From the NCBI GenBank assembly GCA_937920105.1, contig CALETH010000011.1, positions 1-9,139 on the forward strand: a stretch of DNA of 9,139 nt, written 5' to 3'. The notes beneath the pieces were generated by a model that was not told the origin of the DNA, did not search any database, and saw only the letters and a program-made list of their open reading frames with translations. The stretch comes from an uncultured Bacteroidota bacterium (GTDB lineage: Bacteria > Bacteroidota > Ignavibacteria > UBA10030 > UBA8401). A program made the position numbers and the translations under genes. The stretch's first letter is position 1. Each line of letters starts with the position of its first letter. Positions 5,428 to 9,139 of this stretch are shown in pieces.

Positions 5428-6309
5428 ATGAAAAAAATCTTTCACAATGGTAATTCTCTTCGCGCTGGATGGAGAATTACCATTTTTCTATTTATCTATC
5501 TTATTTTTGCAATTATTGGAAATATTGCATTACGATATATTCCACTTCCCAATATACTTCCAACATTAAGAGACCAAATATTTTTCTATGGTTTATTTTT
5601 TATCACAACAATTGTTGTGATAAAATTTGTTGATAAACGTTCGATAGCATCTGTTGGTTTAGGTATGGATAAAAAAACACCATTAGAAATTGGAAAAGGT
5701 ATTTTTATTAGTGGTGGAATGATGAGTAGTATAGTTGTAATAGAATACATTTGTAGTATGTATTCATTTTCATTAAAAGATAATTTTATTTCTTCGTATT
5801 CATATAATATTGGAATGAGTATCGCAATTTTTTCTATTGGTGCATTTGGAGAAGAGTTAGTATTTCGTGGATATATTTTTCAAACATTAGTGGAAGGAAC
5901 AAATAAAATTATCGGAATAATTATTATTGCCGGTGGTTTTGCATTGATGCACGGAAATAATCCTAATATAACATTGTTAGCATTAATTAATATTTTTCTT
6001 GCGGGAGTGTGGCTTTCGCTTGCATATTTTCGTACACAATCATTGTGGTTTCCTACAGCATTGCATTTTTCGTGGAATTTTTTTCAAAATCATATTTTTT
6101 CTTTTCCTGTGAGCGGATTAAATTTTTCACAATATCAATTAGGAATAATTACTCAAAGCGGACCTGATTGGTTCACAGGTGGAAAATTCGGTCCCGAGGG
6201 CGGAGCACTTGCAACTATTGTTTTAATTGGAGCAATTATTATTACCAATAATAATTGGGAAAAAAATAAAAACTTGTCATTCCCGCATGTTTGTAGCGGG
6301 AATCCATAA
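5428..6309 (+). CDS. CPBP family intramembrane metalloprotease (Abi/Rce1-like)
   Basis: This 293-residue polytopic membrane protein has roughly seven or eight hydrophobic segments, starting at about residue 16. All CPBP active-site motifs are present: E142-E143-LVFR147 (EExxxR), H175 in FALMHG, and H213 with N217 in HFSWN (HxxxN). Family members are intramembrane glutamate proteases related to eukaryotic Rce1 and to bacterial Abi bacteriocin-immunity proteins. The substrate here is unknown. The ATG at 5428 gives MKKIFHNGNSLRAGWRI, a normal start for this family in which the LRAGWR segment precedes the first helix. There is no strong ribosome binding site. The C-terminus is odd: after the last helix, the final residues, LSFPHVCSGNP, are encoded by a GTCATTCCCG repeat (6276-6306). 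The 5' part of the gene also holds a 13-bp hairpin and a 28-bp palindrome. The TPR gene follows after 10 bases. Confidence 0.92.
   Translation: MKKIFHNGNSLRAGWRITIFLFIYLIFAIIGNIALRYIPLPNILPTLRDQIFFYGLFFITTIVVIKFVDKRSIASVGLGMDKKTPLEIGKGIFISGGMMSSIVVIEYICSMYSFSLKDNFISSYSYNIGMSIAIFSIGAFGEELVFRGYIFQTLVEGTNKIIGIIIIAGGFALMHGNNPNITLLALINIFLAGVWLSLAYFRTQSLWFPTALHFSWNFFQNHIFSFPVSGLNFSQYQLGIITQSGPDWFTGGKFGPEGGALATIVLIGAIIITNNNWEKNKNLSFPHVCSGNP
5446..5487 (+). promoter_or_regulatory. Intragenic hairpin followed by a T run (terminator/attenuator-like)
   Basis: AATGGTAATTCTC (5446-5458) is the exact reverse complement of GAGAATTACCATT (5472-5484), with a 13-base loop. The right arm runs into TTTTT (5483-5487) and further T-rich sequence. 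The stem starts 18 bases after the A of the protease start codon, so it lies at codons 7-19. Its shape resembles an intrinsic terminator. The coding sense (NGNSLRAGWRITIF) is family-like, so this is an overlay on real coding sequence. Regulatory function is inferred from shape only. Confidence 0.45.
5598..5625. repeat. 28-bp perfect palindrome inside the protease gene
   Basis: TTTTATCACAACAA (5598-5611) is followed with no spacer by its exact reverse complement, TTGTTGTGATAAAA (5612-5625). It encodes part of a transmembrane stretch (FITTIVVIK). The symmetry is that of a site for a dimeric DNA-binding protein or of a small dispersed palindrome, but no second copy is visible in this window. Confidence 0.7.
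6276..6306. repeat. Half-length copy of the GTCATTCCCG repeat, overlapping the end of the protease gene
   Basis: GTCATTCCCGC (6276-6286) and GCGGGAAT (6296-6303) give an 8-bp perfect stem, ATTCCCGC/GCGGGAAT, around a 9-base loop. It matches the first half of the element at 2809-2836 (GTCATTCCCG.ATG...AGCGGGAATC), but lacks the second hairpin. It lies in frame at the 3' end of the CPBP gene, ends directly before its TAA, and is 13 bases from the start of the TPR gene. Confidence 0.75.
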
Positions 6310-6319
6310 AATAAAAATT

Positions 6320-7468
6320 ATGAAAATCTATTCTATCATTATTATATTTTGCATTTCTTTTTTACCATTATCAGCACAAGTAAAAAGCGATTCTCTTTTT
6401 GAATCCCACATTCAACAAGGAATACAAAAAGTGTATAATTTTGAATTTGAAGAAGCAGAAAAAGAATTTCAAATTCTTACTGTACAAAAACCAAAACATC
6501 CCGCCGGATATTTTTTTCTCGCAATGGTTGATTGGTGGAAAATTTTATTAGATATAGATAATGAAACATTAGATAAACAATTTCTTACAAAATTAGATAA
6601 AGTTATTTCTATTTGTGATGATTTATTAGATGAAAATGATAATGATGTTGACGCATTATTTTTTAAAGGCGGTGCATTGGGCTTTCGTGGAAGATTGTAC
6701 GCAAATCGTGAAAGTTGGGTAAAAGCCGCTAATGATGGAAGAGAAGCATTACCAATAGTTCAACGTGCCTATTCACTTGCTCCAAAAAATTATGATGTTC
6801 TTCTCGGAATTGGAATTTATAATTATTATGCAGAAGTTATTCCGGAAACTTTTCCCGTGGTAAAACCATTAATGTTATTTTTTCCTTCAGGAGATAAGAA
6901 AAAGGGAATTAAACAATTAGAAGCAGCATCACAAAAATCTAAATATGCTTCTATAGAAGCACAGTATTTTCTTCTTCAACTCTATTATAATTACGAACGC
7001 CAATTTGAAACTGCCATTGGTTACGCACAAACATTGTTTCAGAAATTTCCAAACAATGCACTATTTCAACGCTATGTTGGAAGATGTTTTGTCGGAGTTG
7101 GAAGATGGGAAGAAGCAAAAGCAATTTTTGCCGATGTGAAAGAAAAATGTGCAGCACAAAAACGCGGATATACAAAAGGTGCAGAACGAGAAGCAAGTTA
7201 TTATTTAGCAACGTATCAAATGTTGAATAATGATAGTGATATGGCACTTCAAAATTTTTACCGTTGTGATGAATTAAGTCGTACATTAGATAAAGAAGGT
7301 GCCTCTGGTTTTATGTCCATGGCAAATTTAAAAATCGGAATGATTTACGATGCACAAATGAAACGTGAATACGCAGTAAAACAATACAACAAAGTATTGC
7401 AGATGAAAAATTTTGAAACAACACACGAACAAGCAAAAAAATATTTACAAACACCATATAAAAAATGA
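6320..7468 (+). CDS. Exported tetratricopeptide-repeat protein (Iml2/TPR_39-like)
   Basis: I place the start at ATG 6320, giving 382 residues. The same frame opens at ATG 6227, but that start would lie deep in the protease gene and would bury the signal peptide. From 6320 the protein begins MKIYSIIIIFCISFLPLSAQ, a classic Sec signal peptide with likely cleavage after A19. No lipobox cysteine is present, so a soluble periplasmic or outer-membrane-associated location is inferred. Residues 27-75, 140-165, 210-275 and 290-365 form helical pairs with TPR-type spacing (for example FEFEEAEKEFQIL, GRWEEAKAIFADV, REYAVKQYNKVL). The block GIGIYNYYAEVIPE plus PLMLFFPSGDKKKGIKQLE (164-201) resembles the Iml2/TPR_39 group found in Bacteroidota. 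It is probably a protein-protein interaction scaffold; its partner is unknown. It lies 10 bases after the protease and overlaps the ZIP gene by 4 bases, which supports one operon. Confidence 0.85.
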   Translation: MKIYSIIIIFCISFLPLSAQVKSDSLFESHIQQGIQKVYNFEFEEAEKEFQILTVQKPKHPAGYFFLAMVDWWKILLDIDNETLDKQFLTKLDKVISICDDLLDENDNDVDALFFKGGALGFRGRLYANRESWVKAANDGREALPIVQRAYSLAPKNYDVLLGIGIYNYYAEVIPETFPVVKPLMLFFPSGDKKKGIKQLEAASQKSKYASIEAQYFLLQLYYNYERQFETAIGYAQTLFQKFPNNALFQRYVGRCFVGVGRWEEAKAIFADVKEKCAAQKRGYTKGAEREASYYLATYQMLNNDSDMALQNFYRCDELSRTLDKEGASGFMSMANLKIGMIYDAQMKREYAVKQYNKVLQMKNFETTHEQAKKYLQTPYKK

Positions 7469-8226
7469 ATCTTACAATTATAATTATTTTGTTAGGAATA
7501 GTAGTTGTTGCCGCAGAAATACTCGGCGGTGGATTAGTACTTCTTCGCAGCACATGGTCAAAAAAATATCAAGAATATTTATTGGCACTGGGAGCAGGTT
7601 TTTTACTTGCTCTTGCCTTGATAGAGTTAATTCCTAAAAGCATGGAAACTGTTGGAACAACGGCACCACTCATTATGCTTTTGGGATTTTGTGTAATTCA
7701 TTTTGTTGAACACACTATTGTTGGGCATCTCCATTTTGGAGAAGAAACACACTCTGAAATAATGATTTCCAAGGTTGCAAGTTATTCTGCGTTTGGCGGA
7801 CTTTTTATTCACGCATTTTTTGATGGATTAGCAATTTCTGCAGGAATGCAGTATGATACCGCAATCGGTCTTATGATATTTTTTGCAATTCTATTACATA
7901 AAATTCCCGAAGGAATTACGATTGCTTCTATCATGCTTGCAGCAGAACGTTCACGAAAATTTGCATTGTGGGCGTGTATTGGAATTGGTATTGGAACAAT
8001 GCTGGGAATTTGTATGATATTTTTCTTACAAAATGTGAATGCACAAATTACCGGAATTGCTTTTGCATTTTCTGCGGGAACTGCTTTGTACGTTGCTGCC
8101 AGTGATTTAATTCCCGAAATTAATCGCTCAGAAAATAGAATTGTTCCAGTATTTTTATTTATTGGGATGTTATTGTTTTATGGTAGTTCAGTGTTGTTGG
8201 GGAAAATATTTGTGCATGCTCATTAA
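7465..8226 (+). CDS. ZIP-family divalent metal transporter (ZupT/GufA-like)
   Basis: This 253-residue inner-membrane protein has eight predicted helices (about 3-25, 38-56, 66-85, 105-127, 132-158, 165-188, 194-214, 226-247), the full ZIP topology. The metal-site motifs are present: H116-AFFDG121 in helix 4 and H145-KIPEG150 in helix 5, with E54 (ELIP) in helix 2 and D214/E218 (SDLIPE) in helix 7. The loop between helices 3 and 4 is histidine-rich (H79, H83, H88, H90, H96), which is typical of the variable metal-binding loop. The expected substrate is zinc or another divalent cation, normally imported into the cytosol; specificity cannot be read from the sequence. The ATG at 7465 overlaps the TGA of the TPR gene (ATGA), so translational coupling is likely. 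No Shine-Dalgarno sequence is visible. It ends with HAH-TAA. Confidence 0.94.
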   Translation: MNLTIIIILLGIVVVAAEILGGGLVLLRSTWSKKYQEYLLALGAGFLLALALIELIPKSMETVGTTAPLIMLLGFCVIHFVEHTIVGHLHFGEETHSEIMISKVASYSAFGGLFIHAFFDGLAISAGMQYDTAIGLMIFFAILLHKIPEGITIASIMLAAERSRKFALWACIGIGIGTMLGICMIFFLQNVNAQITGIAFAFSAGTALYVAASDLIPEINRSENRIVPVFLFIGMLLFYGSSVLLGKIFVHAH

Positions 8227-8272
8227 ATGCGAATAAGTTTAAGAAATGAATTTTTAGTTCTGTGACTTTTGC

Positions 8273-8278
8273 GAAGGG
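8273..8278 (+). promoter_or_regulatory. Possible ribosome binding site for the acyltransferase gene
   Basis: GAAGGG lies 10 bases upstream of the ATG at 8289. It is the clearest Shine-Dalgarno-like purine stretch before any gene in the window and supports that start. The remaining 62-base gap (8227-8288) shows no other feature. Confidence 0.4.
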
Positions 8279-8288
8279 AAATTTTAGG

Positions 8289-9139
8289 ATGGGTATAGTC
8301 AGGTTATTATTAGCATTATCCGTAGTAGCTACACATTGCGGGGAGATTTTTGGACTTAAGTTTGTGGGGGGACCAATTGCGGTGCAATCATTTTATATTA
8401 TTTCTGGATTTTACATGTCATTAATTTTAAATGAAAAATATATTGGTGAAAATAATTCCTATAAACTTTTCATAACAAATAGATTTATTAGACTATATCC
8501 TATGTATTGGGTAGTGTTATTAGGAGCAATACTTGTTTGTGCTGGAGTAGCATTTATAACACAAGGCCAATCCCTCCCTAAATTTGAACACTACTTATCA
8601 GTAAAAACAAATATTGTATCTTTTACATTTTTAATAGTAACAAATATTATAATTTTCGGACAAGATGTAGTTACATTTTTAACCATTAATCCGGATACCG
8701 GAAATTTATTTTTAATAAATAATTTTCGTAGTGGTAACTTACCACTTTTCGATTTTCTATTTGTTCCTCAGGCGTGGACACTTGGACTTGAACTTACTTT
8801 TTATTTATTAGCACCATTTATTTTAAGAAGAAGATTTACAATAGTTATTGTTTTAATAATTGCATCTTTTTTATTACGATTTTTTATGTATTCCTTTTTA
8901 GGTCTTCAAAATGACCCATGGACTTACAGATTTTTTCCCACTGAAGTTATGTTTTTCTTGTTAGGATATTTTTCATATCAATTATCTCTTGTTTTAAAAA
9001 AAATATCAATTCATACCACTATAAGTCTATTTATACTTATATATATATTTTCATTTACGATTTTATATTATTTTATACCATCGTTCAAATTTAATTATTT
9101 TCCATTTTCAGTAAAAGAAAGTTTTTACTTTTTATCTAT
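8289..9139 (+). CDS. Acyltransferase-3 family membrane O-acyltransferase, 3'-partial
   Basis: The frame runs open from ATG 8289 off the right edge (283 full codons, no stop), so it is truncated by the window. The N-terminus MGIVRLLLALSVVATHCG is the family start, with the essential histidine H16 in helix 1. Other family marks are SFYIISGFYMS (34-44), R65-FIR68 with LYPMYW, and W163-TLGLE168-LTFY. At least seven hydrophobic helices follow one another. Members (OafA/NodX/YrhL-like) transfer acetyl or other acyl groups to sugars of O-antigen, exopolysaccharide, peptidoglycan or glycosylated small molecules at the inner membrane. About 70-110 residues are probably missing. The preceding gap of 62 bases, without overlap, and a stronger ribosome binding site suggest a separate transcription unit, perhaps the edge of a polysaccharide locus; the acceptor is unknown. 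Confidence 0.9.
   Translation, partial: MGIVRLLLALSVVATHCGEIFGLKFVGGPIAVQSFYIISGFYMSLILNEKYIGENNSYKLFITNRFIRLYPMYWVVLLGAILVCAGVAFITQGQSLPKFEHYLSVKTNIVSFTFLIVTNIIIFGQDVVTFLTINPDTGNLFLINNFRSGNLPLFDFLFVPQAWTLGLELTFYLLAPFILRRRFTIVIVLIIASFLLRFFMYSFLGLQNDPWTYRFFPTEVMFFLLGYFSYQLSLVLKKISIHTTISLFILIYIFSFTILYYFIPSFKFNYFPFSVKESFYFLS

Noticed and set aside
6227..6319. Upstream in-frame ATG that would extend the TPR protein by 31 residues
   Set aside because: It lies within the CPBP gene and reads through the repeat at 6276-6306. The ATG at 6320 gives an immediate, well-formed signal peptide, which the longer form would bury.
6951..7286. Reverse-strand open frame of 111 codons opposite the TPR gene
   Set aside because: It is antisense to a clearly coding region, has no recognisable domain, and its composition looks like a complement artefact.

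Overview
The window is AT-rich bacterial DNA (roughly 30% GC by eye) with every recognisable gene on the + strand. A-rich leaders with little Shine-Dalgarno signal, a GlyQS-type (single-chain) glycyl-tRNA synthetase, a Rossmann/DUF2520 protein and an Iml2-like TPR lipoprotein-free exported protein together suggest the Bacteroidota/Chlorobi/Ignavibacteria lineage. That placement is inference, not proof. The first 11 bases match the 3' end of a standard Illumina adapter, so the left edge is a contig end carrying untrimmed adapter.

Layout: (1) 13-2679, a large 5'-truncated protein with the architecture of a UPF1/DNA2-type superfamily 1 helicase. Its Walker A motif is intact, but motifs II, III, V and VI are eroded. 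(2) 2680-2896, a gap holding a 29-bp perfect palindrome and a 67-bp REP/MITE-like element with two hairpins. (3) 2897-3727, a Rossmann-fold plus DUF2520 protein. (4) 3728-3934, a very AT-rich gap filled with at least eight copies of a 10-bp motif, WATCATHGTH, arranged in two diverged larger units. (5) 3935-5377, glycyl-tRNA synthetase. (6) 5428-8226, a compact likely operon: a CPBP intramembrane protease, an exported TPR protein and a ZIP-family metal transporter. The last two overlap by ATGA. (7) 8289 to the right edge, the first 283 codons of an acyltransferase-3 family membrane O-acyltransferase. No intergenic stretch reaches 300 bases.

The genes do not form an obvious dedicated pathway. 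They mix housekeeping functions (GlyRS, metal uptake or efflux) with membrane and envelope functions. The unusual content is mostly non-coding or overlaid on coding sequence. A second, half-length copy of the 2809-2875 repeat lies across the end of the protease gene and supplies its last residues. The 5' part of the same gene carries a 13-bp hairpin followed by a T run, and a 28-bp perfect palindrome. Another 13-bp perfect hairpin lies in the helicase-like gene. I did not see a clear new defence or mobile system. The best candidates for something undescribed are the pseudo-helicase and the repeat-filled leader of glyS.
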